Origin: a virus
Virus record (IMG/VR): IMGVR_UViG_3300031772_002551
Span: 1 to 31,911 of that record
Strand: one strand, 5' to 3'
DNA length: 31,911 nt
Shown in pieces: positions 1 through 6,639 of the stretch. The translations under genes were made by a program, and so were the position numbers. The number at the start of each line of letters is the position of its first letter. The first letter of the stretch is position 1. The notes beneath the pieces are model-generated. The model did no database searches. It saw nothing but the letters and a program-made list of their open reading frames with translations, and was not told where the DNA came from.

Positions 1-2
1 TG

Positions 3-1346
3 ATCATCGACGAGTGCTTCCCCGCTGGGACGAGAGTCGGCGGCGTGCGGATCGAGGAGATCTGCGTCGGTGACAGCGTGCCATCTTTCGATCCCGTCAC
101 ACAGATCCGGTCGATGCGCCGCGTGTCGCGGCTGTGGGTCCGCCGGCCGTCAGCTTTGGTTCGCATCATTCTCGACGGTGGCCGCCGCGCGATCACCTGC
201 ACACCGAACCACCGATTCTGGACGACCTCTGGATGGGTGCCCGCAGGAGAATTGACAGGCGGTGTGAACGTGCTCTGCCTGTCTCATGAGGAAGCCGTTT
301 CCATGCGGACAGTGCGAAGTACCGGTGCTGGTCGAGACGACGCGCCGTGTGGATGGTCCGAGCCACTACGGGAAGCGCAAGGCGCAGGACGCGCGGCGGG
401 ACGGGCGACTTCGTGGAATCGGGTGGACAGTGTTGAGGTTCTGGAATCGGGTGGTGACGGAACGTTTGGAGGAGTGTGTCCAGACGGTCTTGTCTACAAC
501 CTCGAAGTAGAGGGGGAGCACACCTACTTCGCTGAAGGGCTCGGTGTGTCGAATTGCCATGTGCTGCCGGCCGACTCCTTCTGGCGCGTGGCCATGAAGG
601 CGTCGTCGGCCTACTTCCGCATCGGCATGTCCGGCACCCCGCTTGCGCGCGGTGACAAGCGCAGCCTGCTCGCGGTGGCGGCGACCGGGCCGGTGATCTT
701 CCGGCTCAAGCCCGACGTGTTGATCGAGCGTGGTGTGATCGCGCGCCCGCGCATCCGCATGCTGCCGTGCATGCAGGCGTCCGGTTTCACGCCGACGTGG
801 AACGATGCGTACCGCGATCTGGTCGTCAACTCCGTGCCGCGCAACCGGCTGGTCGTCGAGGCCACGCGGCGCGCCGCGAAGCCGGCGCTGGTGTTCGTCA
901 AGGAGGTCGACCACGGGCGACTGCTTGCGGTCGCGCTCAACAAGGCCGGCGTCCGCACGGAGTTCGTGTTCGGTGCCGACGACACTGACGAGCGGCGCGC
1001 GGCAACGGCGCGCCTGGAGCGCGGCGAGCTGGACGCGCTGATTGCCTCGGTGGTGTTCCAGCAGGGCGTGGACATTCCGTCGCTGGCCTCGGTGATCGTC
1101 GCAGCCGGGGGCAAGTCGACCATCGCCTCGCTCCAACGCATCGGCCGCGGCATGAGAACCGACGGCGGGAAAAAGGCTGAGTTCGAGGTCTACGACATCC
1201 TCGACAGGGGTAATAAGTGGTTGGAAAAGCACGCGAAAGCGCGCCAGCGTGCCTTCCTGAAGGAAGGGCATGAGGTCGTGGTCGAGTCGGCGGCGACCGG
1301 GCAGGTGACGATTTTAGGTGCTAACGGGTCGGCAATCGGGCAATAG
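3..1346 (+). CDS. SF2 DNA helicase (UvsW/XPB-like), C-terminal part, interrupted by an intein
   Basis: The reading frame is open at the left edge, so the N-terminus with helicase motif I lies outside the window. Removing the intein (15-554) joins IIDE to CHVLPADSFW, restoring the Walker B DECH box. Downstream are GMSGTP (motif III-like, about nt 624-641), QGVDIP (motif V, about 1062-1079) and QRIGRGMR (motif VI with arginine fingers, about 1134-1157). These are landmarks of superfamily 2 ATP-dependent helicases such as T4 UvsW, which remodel forks and recombination intermediates; that role here is inferred from family and from the adjoining replication block. The C-terminal tail after motif VI is basic. 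The gene ends with TAG at 1344-1346 and is followed by a non-coding leader. Family assignment is firm; the exact subfamily is not, because the N-terminal half is missing. Confidence 0.9.
   Translation: MIDECFPAGTRVGGVRIEEICVGDSVPSFDPVTQIRSMRRVSRLWVRRPSALVRIILDGGRRAITCTPNHRFWTTSGWVPAGELTGGVNVLCLSHEEAVSMRTVRSTGAGRDDAPCGWSEPLREAQGAGRAAGRATSWNRVDSVEVLESGGDGTFGGVCPDGLVYNLEVEGEHTYFAEGLGVSNCHVLPADSFWRVAMKASSAYFRIGMSGTPLARGDKRSLLAVAATGPVIFRLKPDVLIERGVIARPRIRMLPCMQASGFTPTWNDAYRDLVVNSVPRNRLVVEATRRAAKPALVFVKEVDHGRLLAVALNKAGVRTEFVFGADDTDERRAATARLERGELDALIASVVFQQGVDIPSLASVIVAAGGKSTIASLQRIGRGMRTDGGKKAEFEVYDILDRGNKWLEKHAKARQRAFLKEGHEVVVESAATGQVTILGANGSAIGQ
286..510 (+). CDS. Vsr/DUF559-like homing-endonuclease fragment, out of frame within the intein
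   Basis: A 74-codon ORF with ATG at 286 lies entirely within the intein but in another frame. It has an N-terminal CGQC zinc-knuckle-like motif, then VDGPSHYG, DARRDGRL and GWTVLRFWN. The order D-G-x-x-H, D-x-x-R-D-x-x-L, G-W-x-V-x-R-F-W matches the C-terminal half of Vsr/DUF559/EDxHD nucleases, a fold used by intein- and intron-linked homing endonucleases. The upstream strand carrying the first acidic catalytic residue is not visible, so this is either a decayed remnant or a minimal form. Its last 100 bases overlap the C-terminal intein coding sequence, so the DNA is apparently read in two frames. No Shine-Dalgarno sequence precedes ATG 286. Expression is unproven; the motif match is strong for so short a protein. 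Confidence 0.6.
   Translation: MRKPFPCGQCEVPVLVETTRRVDGPSHYGKRKAQDARRDGRLRGIGWTVLRFWNRVVTERLEECVQTVLSTTSK
414..454 (+). repeat. 13-bp direct repeat inside the intein
   Basis: TGGAATCGGGTGG occurs at 414-426 and again at 442-454, 28 bp apart. Because 28 is not a multiple of three, the first copy reads WNRV in the intein frame, at the start of the C-terminal splicing domain. The second copy reads WNRV in the nuclease frame, within its RFWNRVV motif. Confidence 0.85.
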
Positions 1347-1420
1347 ATTGATCGACGGCGGGCTAGGCAACTGCCGTCAAACATAGGTCGGGTCGCATTG
1401 GGGTGCGTCGCTGACTAAGA

Positions 1421-1500
1421 CTTTGGGTACTAAACCCTCCGCGGTTTTGCGGTGGGGGCGTGTTGGTTTCGTCCGGTCGTGCGCTTTGTAGTACCCAAGG
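1421..1500 (+). promoter_or_regulatory. Structured intergenic leader (nested inverted repeats)
   Basis: A perfect 10-bp inverted repeat, TTGGGTACTA at 1423-1432 and TAGTACCCAA at 1489-1498, brackets a second hairpin: CCC-T-CCGC at 1435-1442 pairs with GCGG-T-GGG at 1449-1456 across a GGTTTT loop. CCCAAGGTC, which overlaps the right arm, recurs at 1532-1540. The element sits in the 232-bp non-coding gap after the helicase. It could be an RNA leader structure, a weak terminator for the helicase gene or a protein-binding site. No U-tract follows the inner hairpin and no clear -35/-10 pair is visible. The rest of 1347-1578 shows no convincing gene. Confidence 0.5.
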
Positions 1501-1578
1501 TCGCGCACGCCTAGAAAGAACCGGCATACCCCCCAAGGTCCGACACGACCCCATCGCAAAGCATCGGAGGGTTTTCGC

Positions 1579-1632
1579 ATGTCCGCTGTTCGGCACACCT
1601 TCACACACAGCACGCGCGCCTGCATCCCATGA
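1579..1632 (+). CDS. 17-codon leader peptide ORF coupled to the initiator gene
   Basis: ATG 1579 follows a strong Shine-Dalgarno sequence, GGAGG at 1566-1570, with 8-nt spacing. The peptide is MSAVRHTFTHSTRACIP. Its TGA stop at 1630-1632 overlaps the ATG at 1629-1631 of the next gene in an ATGA junction. That downstream gene has no ribosome binding site of its own, so ribosomes finishing the short ORF probably reinitiate there. The peptide has three His and two Thr-rich stretches but no obvious run suggesting classical attenuation. It may be only a coupling device. An alternative is that translation of the downstream gene begins at some other codon, but none with a better SD is visible. Confidence 0.5.
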   Translation: MSAVRHTFTHSTRACIP

Positions 1633-3053
1633 GCGCGCTCGCCCGGCACTACCTCGGCGATGCTCTGGTCCAGCAGCTCGGCCTGAACCGCAAGCTGAAC
1701 ACCACACCCGAACCGCCGCGCAGGTTGTGGGCTGAAAGCCCTTGGAGCGGACAGGTTCCCGTCTCGGCTGCCTGGCTGCGCAAGGAGCTTGGACCGCTTG
1801 CCTGGCGCGCCTGGTGCCTTCAGTGCGAGGTCCGCGACAGCTCGCGGGCCGCCCGGCACACGGGCGTCCTTTGGAGCGGGGCGGGCTGGCTGGCGCGCAA
1901 GCTGCACTGCTCGTCTGCGCAGGCCAAGAGGGCCATCGCCCGGCTTCAGACCGCGCGCCTGCTCCGGCCGCTGGCTGAGCCCTGGAAGGTCATACGGCAG
2001 CGTGACGGGCAGGCCGTGCTCTGCTACCAGCGCAGGCTCTACGGCAGCCCGAAGCCTGATTTCCAGGGTGACGTGCGCGTGCCCGCGGTCACACGTAACT
2101 GGTTGACCGACAAGCCGAAGCGTGGCGGGGCGCGTCCTGGCGCTGGTCGACCCAGGAATTCAAAACCGATCCACCCCGAATTCAAACCCGATCCCAATCT
2201 CCCTACGGGAGAACAAGAGCAATCAAACATCCTAACGGATGTTGATAAGCGCGCCGAGGCCGGCGCGACCAATAACCCTCCGGGGGAGAACCGAGCCGAA
2301 GGCCACCCTGAAGCTGCGGCTGTCACCGGAGGAGGCGGTGGCGGGCCACCTGCCGGTCCCGACCCGCTGGCGGCTGCCGGCGTGCTGGCGCGGCCGGAGG
2401 AGAACCGTGGCGCGCAGGTCTACCTGGCGGCGGTTCCGCACCCTGGCCACCATGTCACACCCCCGGCGGTCGTGCCTGATCCGCCCAAGCTGAAGGCCGA
2501 CATGTCGGATGCCACGCTGGCCGGGCTGTTGGTCGCCGCCTACCGCGGGGCGGTTCAGGCGCGGTTCGGCAAGAAGTCTGGCGTGCTGACCGCGCGCGGG
2601 GCGGTCGAGAAGTCCAAGCTGTTCCCCGCGCTGGTCGCGGCAGCTCGGGCGCTGCGGGAAAAGCAGATCGCTCCGGTGGCTTGGGCTGCCTGGTCGTGCG
2701 CCGTGTGGTGCGACTACACGCCGAAGGGCCGTGCTGTCCAGCCACCAACGCTAACCTGGATGTTCCTCGAAGCACGCCTGGCGAAGTCGGGTTGGTTCGA
2801 GCAAGAGAGCGACAACGGGATGGGCGGTTCCCTGGTCATCGCGCCAGCCGCGCGCGAGCTGTCGGCGCGCTACTACGCGATGCGGTTTGAGATGGCCTGG
2901 GCGCAGTCGGTCGCGGAGATGCAGACCATCGCCGACCGGATCTTTCCGCCCGGCTTGTACGACGGGTTGGTGACAGAGGCGAAGGCGCAGACGCGCGAGA
3001 CGCAGGAGAGCCTGAACCGCGCTGCCGCAAACGGCGTGTGGATCTGGCAATAG
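1629..3053 (+). CDS. Putative phage replication initiator / helicase-loading protein
   Basis: A 474-residue protein directly upstream of the DnaB helicase. Residues about 50-115 look like a winged-helix DNA-binding region (AWLRKELGPLAWRAW, then WLARKLHCSSAQAKRAIARL). A basic AT-hook-like segment, KRGGARPGAGRPRNSK, lies near residue 160-178, followed by a low-complexity linker rich in Pro, Glu and Gly (about 175-290) and a helical C-terminal domain. This architecture, with an N-terminal DNA-binding domain, disordered middle and C-terminal domain next to dnaB, is that of lambda O or phage replisome-organiser proteins. The linker-coding DNA is AT-richer and carries iteron-like repeats (2156-2194), as in phages whose origin lies within the initiator gene. 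ATG 1629 overlaps the leader ORF stop. Function is inferred from context and layout; I do not recognise a specific family. Confidence 0.55.
   Translation: MSALARHYLGDALVQQLGLNRKLNTTPEPPRRLWAESPWSGQVPVSAAWLRKELGPLAWRAWCLQCEVRDSSRAARHTGVLWSGAGWLARKLHCSSAQAKRAIARLQTARLLRPLAEPWKVIRQRDGQAVLCYQRRLYGSPKPDFQGDVRVPAVTRNWLTDKPKRGGARPGAGRPRNSKPIHPEFKPDPNLPTGEQEQSNILTDVDKRAEAGATNNPPGENRAEGHPEAAAVTGGGGGGPPAGPDPLAAAGVLARPEENRGAQVYLAAVPHPGHHVTPPAVVPDPPKLKADMSDATLAGLLVAAYRGAVQARFGKKSGVLTARGAVEKSKLFPALVAAARALREKQIAPVAWAAWSCAVWCDYTPKGRAVQPPTLTWMFLEARLAKSGWFEQESDNGMGGSLVIAPAARELSARYYAMRFEMAWAQSVAEMQTIADRIFPPGLYDGLVTEAKAQTRETQESLNRAAANGVWIWQ
2156..2194 (+). repeat. Iteron-like 17-bp tandem repeats, candidate replication origin
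   Basis: GAATTCAAAACCGATCC at 2156-2172 and GAATTCAAACCCGATCC at 2178-2194 match at 16 of 17 positions and start 22 bp apart, about two helical turns. They lie in a locally AT-rich patch within the linker-coding part of the putative initiator gene. Confidence 0.55.
2198..2288 (+). repeat. Cluster of short palindromes beside the iteron-like repeats
   Basis: Three short inverted repeats follow the iteron-like pair: TCTCCC-TAC-GGGAGA (2198-2212), AACATCC-TAAC-GGATGTT (2226-2243, perfect 7-bp arms) and CTCC-GGG-GGAG (2278-2288). The stretch up to about 2276 is AT-richer than its surroundings. Together they resemble an origin with initiator sites and hairpins. They could instead be terminator-like or fortuitous structures in a poorly constrained linker. 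Confidence 0.45.
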
Positions 3054-3062
3054 GGGGATGGA

Positions 3063-4379
3063 GTGGCTGCTGATAAAAGACCCACCGTCGAGCCTTACCC
3101 ATTCACGCCCGCGTTCGAGCGCGCGGTCGTGTGGCTTGCTTGTACCAGTCCGGTGTTCTACGGCTCGACGGCGCACGTACTGGAGCCCGATGCCTTCGCT
3201 TCTGAGGCTGCGCGCCTTGCGGTGAGCGCGGCGCACGCCATCGCGCGTGACATCGGGCGCGGGCCGGCGAGCGCGTTGCTGGTGGTGCAGCGGCTTCGTC
3301 GCATGGTGGACGACGGCAAGATCACGTTCGAGCAGATGGGCGCGGTGTCCGACTTCCTCGATGCCGCCGAGGACAGCAAGCGATCCTCGACCGAGAGCAT
3401 CACGGCGGAGGTGTCACCGATCCTTCAGCGGCGCGCGCAGATGCGCGCCATCGTCACGGCGACCGACAAGTTTGCCAGCCACGGTGACTTCACGAAGGTC
3501 ACGGACATGCTTCAGCAGGCCGCGCAGATCGGCATCGCCGACACGACGGGCGGGGTGCTGATCGGCGCGGGTTCGTTCTCGTCCATCGAGCGCATCCGGC
3601 ACGCGACGCGTTGCCCGTGCGGCATTGCGGATCTCGACGACGCGCTCGACGGCGGGATGGCGCGGGGTCAGCTCGGATTCTTCATCGGCGGTTCGGGTGC
3701 CGGCAAGTCCATGGCTCTCGCGCATGCAGCCGGGACTGCGCTGCGCCTGGGCATGACCGTGGGCGTCGTTACGCTGGAGCTGGCCGAGCCCTACTGGTTG
3801 GCGCGCATCAAAGCCAATCTGACCGACCTGCCGATCAACGCGATCCTCGACGGCTCCATGGAGGAAGCGAAGCGTCGACTGATGACGATGAAGCTGGGCA
3901 TCGGCATCCTCAAGGAGATGACCCCGCACGTCACGACGGTCGACGACATCAAGCAGTGGGTGCGCTTCGAGGAGGAGCGGATGGGCCGCCCGATGGACGT
4001 GCTGATTGTCGACTACGCCGACAAGCTGACCGCGCCGAAGAAGGTCGGTGGCGCAGAGCACGGCGAGTACCAGGCGATGCGTGTGGTGTACGAAGGGCTG
4101 CGCGTCTACGCCATCGAGACAGGCAAGTGGGTGTGGACTGCTTCGCAGGCTTCACGCCCGAAGCGCGGTGACGCCGACGTGCTGGACCTTCAACACGTCT
4201 CCGACTCGATGCACAAGGTTCGTTCGGCCGACCTCGTGATCACCCTCAACCCAGGCGACGACGGCATGCGCTACTTCGTGGCCAAGAATCGGACGGGGCG
4301 CGGGCGCTTCACGGTCGGGCCGCTGCCTATCGAGTTCGCAACCGCGCGCATGGCCCCGGTGTCGGTGCAGACGTGGTAG
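3063..4379 (+). CDS. dnaB: DnaB-type replicative DNA helicase
   Basis: A 438-residue protein with an N-terminal helical domain (residues about 8-110) and a C-terminal RecA-like ATPase. Walker A is GGSGAGKS at residues 209-216. Walker B is VLIVDYADKL. A late KNRTGRGRFTVGPL segment matches the arginine-finger/DNA-loop region of the DnaB C-terminus. Family members form a hexamer that unwinds DNA 5' to 3' on the lagging strand and recruits primase. GTG 3063 is preceded by a GGGGGATGGAG Shine-Dalgarno stretch, 9 nt after the initiator gene stop. The neighbours (putative initiator upstream, primase downstream) complete a primosome. It is near the short end of the usual 430-470 residue length. Confidence 0.93.
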   Translation: MAADKRPTVEPYPFTPAFERAVVWLACTSPVFYGSTAHVLEPDAFASEAARLAVSAAHAIARDIGRGPASALLVVQRLRRMVDDGKITFEQMGAVSDFLDAAEDSKRSSTESITAEVSPILQRRAQMRAIVTATDKFASHGDFTKVTDMLQQAAQIGIADTTGGVLIGAGSFSSIERIRHATRCPCGIADLDDALDGGMARGQLGFFIGGSGAGKSMALAHAAGTALRLGMTVGVVTLELAEPYWLARIKANLTDLPINAILDGSMEEAKRRLMTMKLGIGILKEMTPHVTTVDDIKQWVRFEEERMGRPMDVLIVDYADKLTAPKKVGGAEHGEYQAMRVVYEGLRVYAIETGKWVWTASQASRPKRGDADVLDLQHVSDSMHKVRSADLVITLNPGDDGMRYFVAKNRTGRGRFTVGPLPIEFATARMAPVSVQTW

Positions 4380-4420
4380 TTGCGGTGGCCTGCCTGCCGG
4401 CGCTGCTGCCGACGCCGACG

Positions 4421-5047
4421 ATGGCCGAGCTGGGTCCGTGGCTGCGCTGCTCCGGTTGTGGCTGGCAACCTGTCGGGTCATTCTGGGCGGCACCTTCTCA
4501 GCGGCGCGGTTATGCGCAGCTCTGCAAGGCGTGCTCGACAAAGGCGAAAAAGGAATGGGCGCACCGCTCCGGTTACTGCCGCGCATTCGCGCGCCACAGG
4601 CCGCCGTCGCCGGATGGTGGGCAGTTCTTCTGCATGGGTCGGTGCGGGCTATGGCAGCCGCGCGCCGCGTTCTACCGGCATGCTGGGCGGCGTGACGGCG
4701 TACATCTGTACTGTCGGCCTTGCGAAGCCATCCGTGACCGCGAGTGGAACGCTAGGCGCGGCGTCCAAGAACGGGTGCATGTGCGTGGCGAGCGTTGCGA
4801 GTGCGGGCGTCGCAAGAAGGAGGCGCTCGCGTGCTTGCGCTGCCGCGCGATGGATGGTGAAGGCACAGCATCGATCCTCGTGTCTGCACTCCGACAGGCC
4901 GGCAGCTCGACGCTCGCGCAGCTCGTCGAGCTGACCGGCTACACCGACCGGCACATCCTGCGTGAGATCGCCAAGGCTGCTTCGCTGTTCGTCCGGCGGG
5001 AAGTGGAAGCCGATGGTTCGATGTGCGTGCTGTGGGGGCTGGCTTGA
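4421..5047 (+). CDS. Multi-zinc-finger protein with C-terminal winged helix
   Basis: The protein has two related CxxC...CxxC units: CSGCG...CKAC near the N-terminus, and a second around the CRPC motif containing FYRHAGRRDGVHLYCRPC. A third Cys group (CECGRR...CLRC) follows, then a C-terminal helix-turn-helix (LAQLVELTGYTDRHILREI). The repeated C..C, Phe, Gly, C..C pattern is common in small phage zinc-finger proteins whose function is unknown; DNA binding is likely. It sits between helicase and primase, so a role in replication or replication control is plausible. I chose ATG 4421, right before the first finger; a GTG at 4373 overlapping the dnaB stop would add 16 mostly hydrophobic residues and is the main alternative. 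No good Shine-Dalgarno sequence is visible for either. Confidence 0.65.
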   Translation: MAELGPWLRCSGCGWQPVGSFWAAPSQRRGYAQLCKACSTKAKKEWAHRSGYCRAFARHRPPSPDGGQFFCMGRCGLWQPRAAFYRHAGRRDGVHLYCRPCEAIRDREWNARRGVQERVHVRGERCECGRRKKEALACLRCRAMDGEGTASILVSALRQAGSSTLAQLVELTGYTDRHILREIAKAASLFVRREVEADGSMCVLWGLA

Positions 5048-5925
5048 GCGGCGACGTTCACCGGCTGGTGCTTGAGGCGCTGCGCAGCGCAGGGCGCGCC
5101 GCGCCGAGTGGGTGGTTTCGTGTCCACTGCCCGGTCTGCGAGATCGCCACAGGCAAACCGGACAAGCGGCGGTCGCTCGGCATCAAGCCCCCGTTCTACC
5201 GCTGCTGGAAGTGCGATGCGAAGGGCCGGTTGCCCGACGATATGCTCGACGGGCTGGACACTGCGCCGGTGCCGGAGAAGGATGGGCCGCCACCGAACCT
5301 GGGACCGCCCGAGGGCTTCGTGTCACTGGCCGACCCGGAGGGACGAGAGGCGCTCTCGCTCGCGCCAGCGCGTGACTACCTGCTCGGGCGCAACGTCGGG
5401 CCGGACATGTGGTCGGCGGCCAGCATCGGGGCGTGTGCGTTCGGCCGGCACTACGGGCGCGTGATCGTACCGGTGCTGGACATGCAGGGTGGCTGGGTCG
5501 GCTGGGTTGGTCGTGCGTGGGAGAAGCGCGCCGAGCAGCCCTACCTCTACCCGCCCGGCATGAACCGCGGCGAGGTGCTGTACCACCACGGCGCGCTGCT
5601 GCTGGAGACGGACGAGCCGGTCATCGTGGTTGAGGGCGTAATGGATGCCATCGCGCTGTGGCCGCGCGCGGTCGCACTGCTGGGCAAGGCGAGCGAGTGG
5701 CAGGTGCAGGAGCTGCTTGCCGCGCCGCGCCCGGTCTGCGTGATCCTCGACGGCGACGCTTGGGCGGAAGGCTGGGCGCTTGCGATGCGCCTGCGCCTGG
5801 AAGGACAGCGCGCCGGCTCGGTGCGCCTCGGGCCAAGGGTTGATCCCGACGAGGTGCCGCGCGCGTGGTTGGAGGAGCAGGCGCTCGCGAGCCTGGAGAA
5901 CGCAAACGTCACACCTATCGGGTAA
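5044..5925 (+). CDS. DNA primase (CHC2-type zinc finger plus TOPRIM)
   Basis: The N-terminal zinc-binding region has CPVC at residues 29-32 and CWKC at 54-57. A TOPRIM domain follows with VVEGVMDA (catalytic Glu197) and ILDGDA (Asp236, Asp238), the metal-binding acidic residues. At 293 residues it is a compact DnaG-like primase lacking a C-terminal helicase-binding domain. It would synthesise RNA primers for lagging-strand replication together with the DnaB encoded upstream. TTG 5044 overlaps the TGA of the zinc-finger gene (TTGA) and has a GGGGG Shine-Dalgarno-like run just upstream; an in-frame GTG at 5023 is an alternative start. The stop TAA lies inside the CGGGTAAGAC element that precedes the next gene. 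Confidence 0.88.
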   Translation: MSGDVHRLVLEALRSAGRAAPSGWFRVHCPVCEIATGKPDKRRSLGIKPPFYRCWKCDAKGRLPDDMLDGLDTAPVPEKDGPPPNLGPPEGFVSLADPEGREALSLAPARDYLLGRNVGPDMWSAASIGACAFGRHYGRVIVPVLDMQGGWVGWVGRAWEKRAEQPYLYPPGMNRGEVLYHHGALLLETDEPVIVVEGVMDAIALWPRAVALLGKASEWQVQELLAAPRPVCVILDGDAWAEGWALAMRLRLEGQRAGSVRLGPRVDPDEVPRAWLEEQALASLENANVTPIG

Positions 5926-5937
5926 GACGGAGGGTAC
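5919..5937 (+). promoter_or_regulatory. CGGGYAAGAC element, copy 1, with RBS
   Basis: CGGGTAAGAC at 5919-5928 runs directly into the GGAGGG Shine-Dalgarno sequence of the gene starting at 5938. Close matches precede the genes at 9320, 17933 and 26827. Confidence 0.5.
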
Positions 5938-6633
5938 ATGGCGATCACAAAGCTGCACTCGTTCGAGGCCGATGCCGAAGTGCTCGGCCGCATCCACATG
6001 GTTCACTTTCAGGATGAGGAGCTGACCATCATCGGGCTCTCGTTGGAGGATGCGCATCGCGTGTTGGACGCGCTCTCGCTCGGCTCACTGGTGGCTGTCG
6101 CTGTTCCGCACGGCGAGCAGGCTGAACGCTACACGCCGATGCCGCACCGGAACGGCAACGTCCACCATGAGGAGCCACACCCCGCGGTCATGGCCGGCGC
6201 GCCGCTGCCGGAGATCGTGACCACGCCTGCGCCGGTCGAGCAGGTCGAGGCCGAGTTTGCTGACGCTTCGATGCCGGCTGGGCCGAGCGCCAAGCTGCCG
6301 GAGGATGATGATCCGTTCGGTCCCGCGCCCGACCCGCTGCCGACCTGGGCCGGCGGCACTGCGCCGAACCCGCCGCTGGTCCCGCCGACAAGCCGCGCGC
6401 CTGCACCGGCCGGTGAAGCTGGCGACCTGCCTGACGAGCTGTCGAAGGCCAAGACGGTCGTCGGCGCGCTGCACGCGCTGGCGCTGCTCAAGGGGTGCCA
6501 CGAGATCGAGGTGTTGATTGTCGAGGCCACGAAGCTGAAGGACCAAGTGCCGGCGCTGCGTGTGGTGGTCAACCTGGAGGACCGCATCCGGCGCACCGTC
6601 GAGGCGCACCCCGAGAAGGTGTGGCCGGCCTGA
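5938..6633 (+). CDS. Unknown protein with Pro-rich linker between two small domains
   Basis: I do not recognise this 231-residue protein. Residues 1-60 form a small mixed domain (MAITKLHSFEADAEVLG...). Residues about 65-165 are a low-complexity linker rich in Pro, Ala, Glu and Asp, with DDDPFGPAPDPLP. Residues about 170-231 are helical (KAKTVVGALHALALLKGCHEIEVLIVEATKL). The start ATG 5938 has a strong GGAGGG site. It lies between primase and polymerase, suggesting a replisome accessory role, but no catalytic motif is visible. The C-terminal segment resembles a protein-protein interaction module; that is a guess. Confidence 0.6.
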   Translation: MAITKLHSFEADAEVLGRIHMVHFQDEELTIIGLSLEDAHRVLDALSLGSLVAVAVPHGEQAERYTPMPHRNGNVHHEEPHPAVMAGAPLPEIVTTPAPVEQVEAEFADASMPAGPSAKLPEDDDPFGPAPDPLPTWAGGTAPNPPLVPPTSRAPAPAGEAGDLPDELSKAKTVVGALHALALLKGCHEIEVLIVEATKLKDQVPALRVVVNLEDRIRRTVEAHPEKVWPA

Positions 6634-6639
6634 TGGGAC

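Larger units (their letters stand above)
15..554 (+). mobile_element. Intein (180 aa) inserted in the DECH box of the helicase
   Basis: The insert begins with Cys1 in CFPAGTRV, a classic block A, and ends at Asn180 immediately before Cys+1 of the extein (VSN|CH). Block B contains T63-P-N-H66, the TxxH motif. Block F reads VYNLEVEGEHTYF with His169. The insertion falls between Glu and Cys of the DECH box, an active-site location typical of inteins. The penultimate residue is Ser rather than the usual His; some inteins tolerate this, but splicing efficiency may be affected. At 180 residues it is mini-intein size, with no LAGLIDADG motif in the intein frame. Residues roughly 90-133 look like a non-native linker, being the shadow of a nuclease reading frame in another phase. 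Confidence 0.9.

Noticed and set aside
1347-1628. tRNA or other stable RNA in the leader
   Set aside because: No cloverleaf, CCA end or anticodon stem could be drawn; only nested hairpins were found. No tRNA was seen in any gap.
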